A DNA stretch of 64,000 bases from Rhodanobacteraceae bacterium ZG21-1. GTDB taxonomy: Bacteria; Pseudomonadota; Gammaproteobacteria; Xanthomonadales; Rhodanobacteraceae. The notes beneath the pieces were generated by a model. It was given only the letters and a program-made list of their open reading frames with translations, ran no database searches and was not told the origin of the DNA. Made by a program: the position numbers and the translations under genes. Where the stretch lies: contig JAJEJU010000025.1 of NCBI GenBank assembly GCA_021390615.1, positions 186,001 through 250,000 of the forward strand, read 5' to 3'. This document shows, piece after piece, positions 8,832 to 18,085 of this stretch. Position 1 is the first letter of the stretch; every line of letters begins with the position of its first letter.

Positions 8832-9740
8832 ATGGAGCAGGCCTTCATGCCGATCGCCAACGAAAACGCCTTGGGCAGCTATCTGAGGGATCGCCGCGCA
8901 CGACTGGACCCGGCCGCCTTCGGCCTACCCCTGGCGCGCCGGCGCACACCCGGCCTGCGGCGCGAGGAAGTGGCCCAGCGCGCCAGCCTCAGCGCGACCT
9001 GGTACACCTGGCTCGAACAGGGCCGCGGCGGTGCGCCTTCGGCCGACGTGCTGCAGCGGATCGCGCACGCACTGATGCTGACTGAGGTCGAGCGCGAACA
9101 TCTGTTCCTGCTCGCCCTGGGCCATCCGCCCGAGGTGCGCTACCAGGCGAGCGAGGGCATCACGCCGCGGCTGCAGCGCGTGCTCGACGCGCTGGAGTTC
9201 AGCCCGGCCCTGGTGAAGACCTCCACCTGGGACATCGTCGCCTGGAATCGTGCGGCGGCGATCGTGCTGACCGACTACGGCGCGCTGGAGCCGCAACAAC
9301 GCAACATCCTCCGCCTGATCTTCTGCAACCCCAGCGTGCGCGCCGCGCAGACCGACTGGGAAAGCGTCGCGCGCTCGGTGGTGGCGATATTCCGCGCCGA
9401 TGCGGCGCGCGCCGGCGCAACGCGCAAGATCGAGGCGCTGGTCGAGGAGCTGAGCCGGGCCAGTCCCGAATTCGAGGCGATGTGGCGCGACCATGACGTC
9501 AGCGCCTATGGCGAGGGCAGCAAGCGGCTGCACCATGCCGAGCTCGGCCTGATCGCCCTGGAGTATTCGGCGTTCGCCGTCGACGGCCGACCCGACCTCG
9601 GCATGGTGGTCTACAACGCTTCGACGCCGGCCGACGCCGAGAAGATCAGCGCCTTGATCCGGACCGGATCGAACAAGGCCGCTCGATCAGCTACCTCGCA
9701 GCCATCGGCGCATGGCGCGCGCAAGGCCAAGTTGGCGTAA
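8832..9740 (+). CDS. XRE-family regulator with MmyB-like ligand-binding domain
   Basis: A 302-residue transcription regulator. Residues ~10-85 form the helix-turn-helix (LGSYLRDRRARLDPAAFG, RRTPGLRREEVAQRASLSATWYTWLEQGRG). Residues ~105-275 match the MmyB-like PAS-related ligand-binding domain (TSTWDIVAWNRAAAIVLTDYG, RNILRLIFCNPSVRAAQTDWE, LGMVVYNAS). Many MmyB regulators control an adjacent reductase gene; none is adjacent here, so the target is unknown. The start ATG has AGGTAGAG just upstream. The last ~20 residues are basic and low-complexity. The palindrome over its promoter hints at self-control. Confidence 0.85.
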   Translation: MEQAFMPIANENALGSYLRDRRARLDPAAFGLPLARRRTPGLRREEVAQRASLSATWYTWLEQGRGGAPSADVLQRIAHALMLTEVEREHLFLLALGHPPEVRYQASEGITPRLQRVLDALEFSPALVKTSTWDIVAWNRAAAIVLTDYGALEPQQRNILRLIFCNPSVRAAQTDWESVARSVVAIFRADAARAGATRKIEALVEELSRASPEFEAMWRDHDVSAYGEGSKRLHHAELGLIALEYSAFAVDGRPDLGMVVYNASTPADAEKISALIRTGSNKAARSATSQPSAHGARKAKLA

Positions 9741-9987
9741 GATCATTCGACGCGGTCCCTGTCTCGGCCCAGTATCGCCAAGCTCCACGCGATAGGCCTG
9801 GAACCGGTGCGCCCGCGCCTGCGGATCGAAGGAAATCGATCGCGCGCAGCCAAAGGGGGATTTCATCGCTTGACCGCATGATCGACTTGCCGCCGCGAGC
9901 AGCCGACGCCAGACCGGTGCGCCTGCTTGGCCGCTGAAGCAGACGCTCGACATCGCAGCTATTCCAACCCTACACGGCCAGGATGCC

Positions 9988-11031
9988 ATGCCATACGCCA
10001 TCACACTCTCGCTTGAAGCCCAGCACGTTCCCTCAGTCCCTCTCGACCCGAACGACGAAGCATTCCCGGAGCTGTGCCAGAAGCACATCGATGACGAGCC
10101 CGGCTATGAACCCTATGAAGGCTTCGGTGCTTTCGTCCTGCTGCGCATCGTCGCGCTAGTGCACGGACTGGAAGGCATCGACTACGTGCATAAGCCGTAT
10201 GCCGTGCTGGACCGGCCGGCCATGGAGAAGGCTATCGACAGTTTCATGCGGGTCGAACGCTTTTTCTGCGACGACCCCGCATCGGCAGCGGTCTTCCTGG
10301 GCGGGAAACTCTTCAGCAAGCAGATCGCGCAGATCATGCAGGACCCGCTATCGGACTGGGAGGAAACCGATCCCGACAACATCAACTTCTATCAGATGCT
10401 CCGCTGCGTCAGAAGCAATCTCGCGGATCTGCAATCCACCTTGGATCACGACCGCGTGCTTGCATACAGCCTTTGCGATAGCAACGCGGAAATCACCCAT
10501 GCCATCCAGAACCTGGTTCCGCGCGAACCTGAGTATTCCAGGAAGTATTTGCTGGAGATCGAGGAATTGCTGGAGCATGGACTACAGGCGCCTTCCCTGG
10601 CCTTCGTGCCCCCAGCGCGAGAGTCGATGACGATATCCGACACCGCCAAGTGGTATCGGCACATGGTCACCACCCTGGAGGCGATGACAGACGACGCGAC
10701 GGAGCCTTTCGAACGACTGCAGCGCGCCTGGCGGATCAAGAGCGACCTGCGCAAGGCCGCCGTGATTGCCTTGTTCGATCCGGGATTGGCCGTGGAATTT
10801 CTCGATGCGTTTCCCTTGCCCGAGCTGGAAACGCTGCTGCAGGAGAGCGGCCACGATGTAAGCAGCCCCGAAGCAGCGGCGGCGGCCCTGCAAAGACTCG
10901 CCACGGTAAGCCAGGAAGAAACCCGCAAGTTTCCCGGCACGATCGGCGAATCGATCGGGCTTCGTTACAACACCGGGGCCGGCTGGGTGGAATGGAACGG
11001 AACCGCGTGGGTACCGGTGTCTGATCTCTAG
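9988..11031 (+). CDS. Hypothetical protein, unrecognised
   Basis: I do not recognise this 347-residue protein. It is soluble, acidic in its N-terminal part (PLDPNDEAFPELCQKHIDDEPGYEPYEGF) and mostly helical in appearance, with no signal peptide or membrane segment. It ends in a short segment with Gly, Trp and Asn (RYNTGAGWVEWNGTAWVPVSDL) that looks like a small beta domain. AGG precedes the ATG by six bases. Codon use has more A/T-ending codons than neighbouring housekeeping genes, which suggests an accessory gene. It is flanked by the XRE regulator and the pilin-like membrane gene, and no function can be read from the context. Confidence 0.65.
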   Translation: MPYAITLSLEAQHVPSVPLDPNDEAFPELCQKHIDDEPGYEPYEGFGAFVLLRIVALVHGLEGIDYVHKPYAVLDRPAMEKAIDSFMRVERFFCDDPASAAVFLGGKLFSKQIAQIMQDPLSDWEETDPDNINFYQMLRCVRSNLADLQSTLDHDRVLAYSLCDSNAEITHAIQNLVPREPEYSRKYLLEIEELLEHGLQAPSLAFVPPARESMTISDTAKWYRHMVTTLEAMTDDATEPFERLQRAWRIKSDLRKAAVIALFDPGLAVEFLDAFPLPELETLLQESGHDVSSPEAAAAALQRLATVSQEETRKFPGTIGESIGLRYNTGAGWVEWNGTAWVPVSDL

Positions 11032-11236
11032 AACACCTATGGGCCTGCGTCTTGGGCGATCGGTGTGGATCACGGCGTGCCGGTCGGCCAGACCGCGATT
11101 CTGCGCAGGAATCTCGGCCGGGCAGCGCCGGCTTACATCGATGCTCGACCAGCTGCCGGGAGGGAATTCCGCGGCCCGCTTGGCGAGCCCCACTCGCAAG
11201 CCGTGACGGAAGCCCAGCACTATCGACGGAGTCGCC

Positions 11237-11383
11237 ATGCCCCCGACGCTTTACGCACAACCGCGACCGTTGCTGCTCGCCGCCTTTATGCCGGCCGTGG
11301 TTGGCAGCATCGTGGTGCTTACGCCCATGGCTCTGGCCGGCCTGTTGATCGTCCTGCCCGGCGTGTCCGGCTTGCCGGCCTGA
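11237..11383 (+). CDS. Small hydrophobic ORF, possible displaced N-terminus of the next gene
   Basis: A 48-codon ORF with a well-placed GGAG eight bases before its ATG. The product is basic at the start, then almost entirely hydrophobic (residues ~12-45), so it would be one long or two short membrane helices. It ends 11 bases before the start of the pilin-like membrane gene, which lies in another frame. Two readings are possible: a genuine small membrane protein co-expressed with its neighbour, or the true N-terminus of that neighbour separated by a frameshift (genuine or a sequencing error). The neighbour lacks its own good ribosome-binding site, which favours the second reading or translational coupling. 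Confidence 0.4.
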   Translation: MPPTLYAQPRPLLLAAFMPAVVGSIVVLTPMALAGLLIVLPGVSGLPA

Positions 11384-11394
11384 CCGGACTGACG

Positions 11395-12141
11395 ATGGCC
11401 TGGCTCGGCCTGGGTTGGCCGGGTCTGATCGAGCGTCGCGCCGGCCTGATCTGCGGGCTGCTGGCGGCAGGCCTGCCGGCCAGCTTGATCGGACTCTCGG
11501 GCATGGCCGGACTGCGCATCGCCGTCGAACGCCACGAGGTCGAATGGATCGATGGCCTGGCTCCGGCCTCCGCCAGCTTCGGCTTGCTCTCGCTATTTTT
11601 CCTGATCGCGCTGCTGATACGCAGAGCGCCCCCGCCATCGGGCGAAGCGCCCGCGCACCGGCTGCCGATGCCGCTGGGCTTCGCGGCGCTGCTGGTCGCG
11701 CTGGCCGGCCTGGCGGTCCCGCTCGCCTATCTGCTGGCGGCCACCGGCTACGCCGATCGACTGCGCGAACGGCAGGCGGCCGAGGCACATGCCTTCGCCT
11801 CGACCGCGTTTCGCGCCGTGCAGGTCTACTGGATCGAGCATCAAGGTGCGCAACCGCCGGACAACCGCAGCGCCGGCCTGGCCTCCGCCGAAAACATGCG
11901 CGGCCGCTATGTCCAATCCGTGCGCATCGACGGCGGCGCGATCACGCTCAGCTATCGCGACGATCCCGTCGCACACTGGCTGGGCGCATCGACCACAGGC
12001 GTCGTGCTTCGATTTACTGCCGCCGATCCATCACGGCCCAATACGCTGGACGAGAACGGCTCGCACTGGGCCTGTAAGGCAACAGGCTTTCGCGGGCCGC
12101 ATGACGGCCCGATTTATTTCGGTGACGCCTGCTGGCAGTGA
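11395..12141 (+). CDS. Multipass membrane protein with pilin-like C-terminal domain
   Basis: The 248-residue protein has three predicted membrane helices (about 15-40, 58-78, 92-115). They are followed by a ~120-residue domain resembling the globular part of type IV pilins: an ExHxxxxAxQVYW-like helix, NRSAGLASAENMRGRYVQSVRIDGGAITLSYRDD, then LRFTAAD...WACKATG and a C-terminal Cys. Cys227 and Cys246 could form the pilin D-region disulfide. The usual type III leader is absent. Fusions of pilin folds to multi-helix membrane segments occur in this clade, but their role is not established. The chosen ATG has no clear ribosome-binding site; see the upstream small ORF. Confidence 0.65.
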   Translation: MAWLGLGWPGLIERRAGLICGLLAAGLPASLIGLSGMAGLRIAVERHEVEWIDGLAPASASFGLLSLFFLIALLIRRAPPPSGEAPAHRLPMPLGFAALLVALAGLAVPLAYLLAATGYADRLRERQAAEAHAFASTAFRAVQVYWIEHQGAQPPDNRSAGLASAENMRGRYVQSVRIDGGAITLSYRDDPVAHWLGASTTGVVLRFTAADPSRPNTLDENGSHWACKATGFRGPHDGPIYFGDACWQ

Positions 12142-12229
12142 GCTCCATCGGCGCCGAACGCGCGAAAGGCAAGCGCCACCGGCCATGCTTGCCTTGCCAA
12201 TCCACTCCGGACGACAGCCCCGCAAAGAT

Positions 12230-12673
12230 TCAATCGGCCGATTCGTGGCGCAGATGGATCAGCGGATACGGCCGGCCCTGGCCGTCGCGCTCGGAACGAC
12301 CCGTGCGGCGAAAGCCCATCCGTTCGTAGAAACCGACCGCCTGGCCGTTCTGCTCGTTGACGTCGGTGGTGAGGCCGGGATGCAGCTGCACCGCATGCGC
12401 CACCAGCGCGCGGCCGACGCCTTCGCCACGGCTGGCCGCCGCGATGAACAAGGCCTCCATATGGCCTTCGTGCACGAGCATGAAGCCGACCGGCGTGCCC
12501 GCCGCGTCCAGCGCCAGCCACAACGGCGCCGCCGGCAAGAAGGCCACGACCTCGCGCTCGATGTCCTGCCGATCCGCGGCCGACAGAAAATCATGCGTGG
12601 CGTCGACGGCGCTCCTCCAGATGTCGATCACCCGGGGGCCGTCGGCCATCGTCGATTTGCGTATGGAAATCAT
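12230..12673 (-). CDS. yjaB: GNAT acetyltransferase, YjaB-like
   Basis: A 147-residue single-domain N-acetyltransferase. The sequence follows E. coli YjaB closely over its whole length: VDATHDFLSAADRQDIEREV, FLPAAPLWLALDAAGTPVGFML, HMEALFIAAASRGEGVGRALVAHAV (the acetyl-CoA loop), LTTDVNEQNGQAVGFYERMGFRRTGRSE and GRPYPLIHLRHE. YjaB binds acetyl-CoA; its physiological acceptor is not firmly known. The ATG giving MISIRKSTMADG aligns with the YjaB start; an ATG 17 codons upstream adds only arginine-rich residues. It stands alone between the pilin-like gene (convergent) and trpA. Confidence 0.88.
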   Translation of the reverse strand: MISIRKSTMADGPRVIDIWRSAVDATHDFLSAADRQDIEREVVAFLPAAPLWLALDAAGTPVGFMLVHEGHMEALFIAAASRGEGVGRALVAHAVQLHPGLTTDVNEQNGQAVGFYERMGFRRTGRSERDGQGRPYPLIHLRHESAD

Positions 12674-12905
12674 CGTCGCCGCTCGTGAGCGCGCCAGCCG
12701 TTTCGCTGCACGCTTCGGCCTCATCGAGCCGAGCGCGCGCTGCCGGGTCAGGCGCTAGGGCGGGCCATCATACAGGCCGCCGGCACCGAAGATGCGGCAC
12801 ATCGATCGATCCGTGCATCGCCACGCCGCAAGATCGAAGGCGGCCCACAGGTGCCTGCTGCGATGCCTGCCGCTTCCGACGCAGGCAACTACCCGCCACA
12901 CGATT

Positions 12906-13706
12906 TCAGCGCGCGTCCAGCGCTGCACGGACCGGCTGCAGGAAGGCCTGTGCGCGCGCGACGACTTCCGCTTCGCTCGCTGCGCCATCCAGGCGCTCGA
13001 CCAGGGCGCTGCCGATCACCACCGCATCGGCGAAACCGGCGATGGCCTTGGCGCTTTGTGCGTCGCGCACGCCGAAGCCCACCGCCACCGGCGCCTTGGC
13101 GCGTGCGCGAATCTCGCTTACGCGCGCGGCGATTTCATCGGTGCTGAGCAGGCCGGCACCGGTGATGCCGGCGAAGGACACGTAGTACAGGAAACCTTCT
13201 GCCGCCTCGCACAGCGCGGCCAGTCGCGCCGCCGCGGTGGTCGGCGCCGCCAGCAGAATCTGGCGCAGGCCGTCGGCGCGCAGCGGCTGCAGCACCGCAG
13301 ACTCTTCCAGCGGGCAGTCCACCAGCAGCACGCCGTCCACGCCGGCGGCAACCGCTTCTTGCGCGAAGCGCGCGTAACCGTGAATCTCGATGGGATTGAG
13401 GTAGCCCATCAGCACCACCGGCGTGTCGGCGTCGCGACGGCGGAACTCGGCGACCCAGCCCAGCACCTCGGCCAGGCCCACACCCTTGGCGATCGCACGC
13501 TCGCTGGCATGCTGGATCACCGGCCCGTCGGCCATCGGGTCGGAGAACGGCACGCCCAGCTCGATCAGGTCGGCGCCGGCCTCGACCAGGGCATGCATCA
13601 GCGCCACCGCATGCTCCGGCGCGGGATCGCCGGCGGTGACGAAGGGGATCAGGCCGGTGCGTCCGGAGGCCTTCAGCTTTTCAAAGCGAGCGTCGATGCG
13701 ATTCAT
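12906..13706 (-). CDS. trpA: Tryptophan synthase alpha chain
   Basis: Cleaves indole-3-glycerol phosphate to indole, which is channelled to TrpB. With the start MNRIDARFEKL, the catalytic residues fall at the canonical positions Glu49 (ADLIELG) and Asp60 (PFSDPMADGP), which is why this start is preferred over the ATG six codons upstream. The phosphate-binding GFGVRD and IGSALVE segments are present. Length is 266. The gene follows trpB on the same strand after a gap of about 215 bases, unusually wide for this pair; the gap shows no gene and no terminator. Confidence 0.96.
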   Translation of the reverse strand: MNRIDARFEKLKASGRTGLIPFVTAGDPAPEHAVALMHALVEAGADLIELGVPFSDPMADGPVIQHASERAIAKGVGLAEVLGWVAEFRRRDADTPVVLMGYLNPIEIHGYARFAQEAVAAGVDGVLLVDCPLEESAVLQPLRADGLRQILLAAPTTAAARLAALCEAAEGFLYYVSFAGITGAGLLSTDEIAARVSEIRARAKAPVAVGFGVRDAQSAKAIAGFADAVVIGSALVERLDGAASEAEVVARAQAFLQPVRAALDAR

Positions 13707-13922
13707 GGTGGTCTGCATGGTCATGTCGGGTCATTCCAAAGTTACGCCGTGTCACCTGGTGCTCCGGCCAACCATTGCGTCGCCTGCTCGCGCTCTGCCT
13801 CGGCGAGTCGGCATGGGTTCAAGCGCCTCTGCTGCCGTCCGCCGCGCCTGCGGCCGATTTCCCTGATCGCCGCATCGCGCCGCCGCACTGGCCGACCGAG
13901 GTCTCGACAGGGTCGGCCGGCG

Positions 13923-15140
13923 TCATACCTGCACGCCTTCGCGTGCCGCGATGGTATGCACGTCCTTGTCGCCGCGGCCGGACAGGTTGCACAGCACGAT
14001 GCCGTCCGGCGGGTACTCGCGCGCCAGCTTGATCGCCTGTGCCACCGCATGGCTGGACTCCAGCGCAGCGAGGATGCCTTCGGTGCGCGCCAGCAGGTGG
14101 AACGCTTCCAGCGCCTCGTCGTCGGTGACGCCCACGTAGTCGGCACGACCGGCATCTTTCAGGAAGGCGTGTTCGGGACCGACGCCGGGATAGTCGAGGC
14201 CGGCCGACACCGAGTGGGTCTCGGTGATCTGGCCGTTGTCGTCGCACAGCACGTAGGTGCGGTTGCCGTGCAGCACGCCCGGCCGGCCGGCCGCCAGCGA
14301 GGCGGCGTGATGGCCGCTGGCGATGCCCTCGCCCGCCGCCTCGGCGCCGACGATGCGCACGTCGCGATCGTTGAGGAAGGCATGGAACAGCCCGATCGCG
14401 TTGGAGCCGCCGCCCACGCAGGCGGTGAGCACGTCCGGCAGGCGTCCGTACTGCTCCAGCATCTGCGCGCGCGCCTCGCGTCCGACGATGGCGTTGAAGT
14501 CGCGCACCATCAGCGGATACGGGTGCGGGCCGGCCACGGTGCCGATGATGTAGAAGGTGTCGGCGACGTGGGTGACCCAGTCGCGCATCGCCTCGTTCAA
14601 CGCGTCCTTCAGCGTCTTCGAACCCGAGGTCACCGGCACCACCTCGGCGCCGAGCAGCTTCATGCGGTAGACGTTGATCTTCTGCCGCTCGATGTCCACC
14701 GCGCCCATGTAGACCACGCACTCCAGGCCCAGCCGCGCCGCCACCGTGGCGCTGGCCACGCCGTGCTGACCGGCGCCGGTCTCGGCGATGATGCGGGTCT
14801 TGCCCATGCGCTTGGCCACCAGGGCCTGACCCACGGTGTTGTTGATCTTGTGCGCGCCGGTGTGGTTCAAGTCCTCGCGCTTGAGCAGGATGCGCGCGCC
14901 GCCCACGTGTTTGGACAGGCGCTCGGCGTGGTAGATCGGGCTGGGTCGGCCCACGTAGTGCTTCAGGTCGCGGTCCAGCTCGGCGATGAAGTCCGGATCT
15001 TCGCGCAGGCGCAGGTATGCCTCGGTCAGCTCGGCCAGCGGCGCCATCAGGGTCTCGGCCACGTAGATGCCGCCGTAGTCGCCGAAACGCCCGTGCGTGT
15101 CGGGCCAGCGGTGGAAATCGTCGGTGGTCGTCATCGTCAT
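13923..15140 (-). CDS. trpB: Tryptophan synthase beta chain
   Basis: The PLP-dependent subunit joins indole to serine to give tryptophan. The 405-residue protein has the family hallmarks: [13 protein letters not shown] at the N-terminus, the active-site segment [10 protein letters not shown] with Lys98 as the PLP lysine, [10 protein letters not shown], the phosphate loop [10 protein letters not shown], and a C-terminal LSGRGDKD. The start [14 protein letters not shown] aligns with relatives; an ATG six codons earlier is possible. It is transcribed away from the trpI-like regulator, with 97 bases between the start codons. Confidence 0.96.
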   Translation of the reverse strand: MTMTTTDDFHRWPDTHGRFGDYGGIYVAETLMAPLAELTEAYLRLREDPDFIAELDRDLKHYVGRPSPIYHAERLSKHVGGARILLKREDLNHTGAHKINNTVGQALVAKRMGKTRIIAETGAGQHGVASATVAARLGLECVVYMGAVDIERQKINVYRMKLLGAEVVPVTSGSKTLKDALNEAMRDWVTHVADTFYIIGTVAGPHPYPLMVRDFNAIVGREARAQMLEQYGRLPDVLTACVGGGSNAIGLFHAFLNDRDVRIVGAEAAGEGIASGHHAASLAAGRPGVLHGNRTYVLCDDNGQITETHSVSAGLDYPGVGPEHAFLKDAGRADYVGVTDDEALEAFHLLARTEGILAALESSHAVAQAIKLAREYPPDGIVLCNLSGRGDKDVHTIAAREGVQV

Positions 15141-15237
15141 CGTCGGTACTCGTCGCATGCCTCGCGTCGCTGGCGAGGATCAGGCGCACACCGTAGCGCA
15201 GCGCGCTTCCGGGCAAAAGCGATAAGATCGCCACGAC
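15141..15237. promoter_or_regulatory. Divergent trpI/trpBA control region
   Basis: The 97 bases between the trpB and trpI-like starts must hold both promoters. In Pseudomonas, TrpI binds such a region and activates trpBA when indoleglycerol phosphate accumulates. A -10-like GATAAGAT lies about 20 bases before the regulator start. A LysR box of the T-N11-A type is expected here but cannot be assigned to one site by eye. Confidence 0.5.
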
Positions 15238-16152
15238 ATGTCAGAAAAACTCACAGAAACCATGGCCCGCGAACTGTTGCCTCTGAATGCGCTGCGTGCC
15301 TTCGAGGCCACCGCGCGCCTGGAAAACATGAGTCGCGCAGCCAACGAGCTGCATGTCACCCATGGCGCGGTGAGCCGCCACATCCGTGCCTTGGAGGCCG
15401 AACTCGGCGTGGCCTTGTTCAGCCGCCAGGGACGCGGACTCGTGCTCACCGACGCCGGCCGCCGCCTGCGCGACGTCGCTGCCGCCAGCTTCGGCCAGTT
15501 GCGCGAAGTCTGTGGCGAACTGCGCCGCGGCGCCGCGCAGGCGCCGTTCGTGCTGGGCTGCTCCGGCAGCGTGCTGGCGCGCTGGATGATCCCGCGGCTG
15601 GAACGCCTGAGCCGCGAGCTGCCCGCGCTGAAGCTGCACCTTTCCGCCAGCGAGGCGGCGCCGGAGCCGGCCCTGCCGGGTCTGGACGCCACCCTGCTGC
15701 TGGCCGAACCGCCGACACATGCCGAATGGCAAATGCACCGACTGGGGACCGAGCGCATCGGCCCGGTGCTCAGTCCGCGCCACGCCCACTTCAAGCGACT
15801 GGCGAACGCCGATGCCGACGCCCTGCTCGGCGAGACGCTGCTGCACACCGCCTCGCGGCCGCAGGCCTGGCCAGGCTGGGCGCGCGCGATGCGCATCGAT
15901 GCGCGCCAGCTGCACTACGGCCAGGGCTTCGAGCATCTGTACTACCTGCTGGAAGCGGCGGTGGCCGGCCTGGGTGTAGCCATCGCACCGCAACCGCTGG
16001 TGGCCGATGATCTCGCCGCCGGCCGCCTGGTTGCACCCTGGGGCTTTCGCAGGACCAAGGCGGCCTGGCTGCTGTGCGCACCGAAGCGCAGCCAGGACCC
16101 ACGCATCGAAACCCTGGCGGCCTGGCTGAAAAAAGAGCTGGCGAACGATTGA
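15238..16152 (+). CDS. trpI: LysR-type regulator, TrpI-like
   Basis: The 304-residue LysR protein has an N-terminal winged HTH ([40 protein letters not shown], about residues 14-55) and an effector domain strongly resembling Pseudomonas Trp[36 protein letters not shown], and the block [20 protein letters not shown] followed by [18 protein letters not shown]. TrpI activates trpBA in response to indoleglycerol phosphate. The divergent position next to trpBA is the same as in Pseudomonas and supports the assignment. GcvA-type LysR proteins are the nearest alternative, but the context decides against them. Confidence 0.88.
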   Translation: MSEKLTETMARELLPLNALRAFEATARLENMSRAANELHVTHGAVSRHIRALEAELGVALFSRQGRGLVLTDAGRRLRDVAAASFGQLREVCGELRRGAAQAPFVLGCSGSVLARWMIPRLERLSRELPALKLHLSASEAAPEPALPGLDATLLLAEPPTHAEWQMHRLGTERIGPVLSPRHAHFKRLANADADALLGETLLHTASRPQAWPGWARAMRIDARQLHYGQGFEHLYYLLEAAVAGLGVAIAPQPLVADDLAAGRLVAPWGFRRTKAAWLLCAPKRSQDPRIETLAAWLKKELAND

Positions 16153-16423
16153 GTCTGCCCGGTCTCGCCCGCGCATGCGCCCATACCAAGCGCGTTCGAG
16201 CACCTAGGCTCAACGGCACCCATCAGCGGCTAGATCGATCCTGCGCCTTCGTCCATCCCGATCTCGACAGAGGTCCGGATCACACGCACGCCTACATCGA
16301 ACGCAGCACCAATCGGCACATCGGGCAGACCGGCTCCCGGGCCGTGACTCACCTCGCCTGAGCTCGCCTGGCGACTTAAAGCGCCTGTCCGATGCGGTCA
16401 GCGCCCCCGAAAGCGCGAGGTAT

Positions 16424-17299
16424 CTAGCTCGCCTTGTGCGAACCGGTTGAGGTATCTGCCTGCGGAAAGGCAGGATCGGTCAGGCAGGCATGGATCCAGC
16501 CCTGATCGCCGTCGTCGTCGGGCAGCTCCGGATCGAGCTTCACCAGCGTCCCGTCGCCAAAGGCATCCATCACTTGCCCCTGGCTGGGCCGGGTGTTCCA
16601 GCGCGCCTCGCTGCCGCCGATCCCGCTGTCTGGGCAGGTGCTGTCGCCGTCGCTGCCCAGCACGCAGCTCGCCACCGGCTTCAGCTCGCCGTTCTCGACC
16701 TCGGCCACGCCGCGCGTGGTCTCGGCGCGATAGCTGGCGAAATCCTGCTTCTGGGCACAGACGCGCTTGCCGTTCTGATAGGCGTGGCTGCCGAAGCAGT
16801 TGTAGCCGAAGTGGGTATGGTCGGTCTGGCCGGGGATGAAGGAACACCAGGCCTGGTATCCCGCGAAGGGACCGCCGGAATAAGCGCTGACAAGAGCGCG
16901 CTGCTTCAAGGCGTCGGCGACGAATTGCGGTTGGCTGCCGGCACGAGCCGACAGTTGCTTGGCGCGATCGCGCGTCGCCTCCAGCACGATGGCGCGCTGC
17001 TGGGCCTCGCTCAGCGGTTCGCCGTCGTTGTCCCATCCGCCCAGGTCGCCCAGGTCCTTCTCGCGCGCGGCCAGCCAGCGCCGCTGGCTGTTGACCAGGC
17101 TGGCGTGGATATCCGCGTCATCGATTCCGCGCAGCAGCTTGAAATAGGCCGCCGACATCGCCGTGTCGGCCGCGTGCAACTGCGGGTCGGCGCAGATCCG
17201 ATGCTCCAGCTTGCTGCTGGCCTTGCCGCAATCCATCGCCAGGGCCGGCATGCTGGCCACCGCCAGCAAGAGAAAGGCTGCGCCCGATCGAGCTTTCAT
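16424..17299 (-). CDS. Secreted protein with LprI/DUF1311-like N-terminal domain
   Basis: A 291-residue exported protein. After the signal peptide (GAAFLLLAVASMPALA-MD) comes a DUF1311/LprI-type domain with two cysteines: MDCGKASSKLEHRICADPQL, TAMSAAYFKLLRG and NSQRRWLAAREKD. LprI-type domains include a mycobacterial lysozyme inhibitor, but most members are uncharacterised. The remaining ~170 residues have further cysteine pairs and no domain I recognise. The chosen ATG gives a complete signal peptide; the frame is open 33 codons further, but without such a signal. It is convergent with trpI and upstream of nothing obvious. Confidence 0.75.
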   Translation of the reverse strand: MKARSGAAFLLLAVASMPALAMDCGKASSKLEHRICADPQLHAADTAMSAAYFKLLRGIDDADIHASLVNSQRRWLAAREKDLGDLGGWDNDGEPLSEAQQRAIVLEATRDRAKQLSARAGSQPQFVADALKQRALVSAYSGGPFAGYQAWCSFIPGQTDHTHFGYNCFGSHAYQNGKRVCAQKQDFASYRAETTRGVAEVENGELKPVASCVLGSDGDSTCPDSGIGGSEARWNTRPSQGQVMDAFGDGTLVKLDPELPDDDGDQGWIHACLTDPAFPQADTSTGSHKAS

Positions 17300-17455
17300 G
17301 ATGACTTGGTTTCCATCCCGTGGTTGCAAGGAACGCAGCCTGTCGAGGCTGCGCAGGTATCCCGAAGTTTTTAGCACGAAGCACGCGCGCCGGCGCATGC
17401 GATCCGGCTTGGGTCCGATGCACCGACGATGCGATGCCGCAGTACCGGTGCGCGC

Positions 17456-18085
17456 TCAGCGAGCGTCGGCATCCCGCACCGCCGTGGCGAAGGCCAGCAT
17501 CCGCGCCGGATCCTTGATGCCCGGCGACGCCTCGACGCCGCTGGCCACGTCCACCGCCCAGGGACGCGCCAGGCGTATCGCCGCGGCCACGTTGTCGGGG
17601 CGCAGGCCACCGGCCAGCATCACCGGCTGCGCCAGATCCTGCGGCATCTGCGACCAGTCGAAGGCGACGCCGCTGCCGCCGGCTTCGCCCAGGCCGTGGC
17701 CGTCCAGCAGCAGCGCTGCTGCGCCGGGATAGTCGCGCAGGCGCGCCAGCGAGGCTGCGCCGTCGCCCATGCCGATCGCCTTGAGATAGGGCAGCCCGAA
17801 CTGGGCGCACCAGTCGTCGCGCTCGCCGCCGTGGAACTGCAACAGATGAGGGCGCACCGCGGCGATCACTTCGCGCACCAGCTCCGCCTCGTCGTCCATG
17901 AACAGCGCCACCGCGCTGACCAGCGGCGGCAGGGCCGCGCGGATCGCCTGCGCCTGCGCCTGCGCGACGCGTCGCTTGCTGCGTGCGGTGAACACCAGGC
18001 CGATCGCGTCCACGCCCAGCCGCGTCGCTTCCAGCGCGTCCTCGACCCGGGTCATGCCGCAATACTTGATGCGCGTGCGCTTCAT
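17456..18085 (-). CDS. trpF: Phosphoribosylanthranilate isomerase
   Basis: Converts N-(5-phosphoribosyl)anthranilate to CdRP in tryptophan synthesis. The 209-residue TIM barrel has the catalytic Cys in IKYCGMTR (Cys9), LLQFHGGE, the general-acid Asp in ALLLDGHG, and the phosphate loops [11 protein letters not shown] and [14 protein letters not shown]. Its ATG overlaps the truA stop as ATGA, so it is translationally coupled to truA. This truA-trpF order is conserved with Pseudomonas, where accD follows; here trpF is followed by the LprI-like gene instead. Confidence 0.96.
   Translation of the reverse strand: MKRTRIKYCGMTRVEDALEATRLGVDAIGLVFTARSKRRVAQAQAQAIRAALPPLVSAVALFMDDEAELVREVIAAVRPHLLQFHGGERDDWCAQFGLPYLKAIGMGDGAASLARLRDYPGAAALLLDGHGLGEAGGSGVAFDWSQMPQDLAQPVMLAGGLRPDNVAAAIRLARPWAVDVASGVEASPGIKDPARMLAFATAVRDADAR

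Noticed and set aside
8925-9536. Long leftward frame across the XRE regulator
   Set aside because: Shadow of a high-GC gene; Gln/Arg/Gly-rich composition without motifs.
12792-16010. 1072-codon rightward frame across trpA and trpB
   Set aside because: It runs antisense to two well-supported enzymes and has no recognisable domains.
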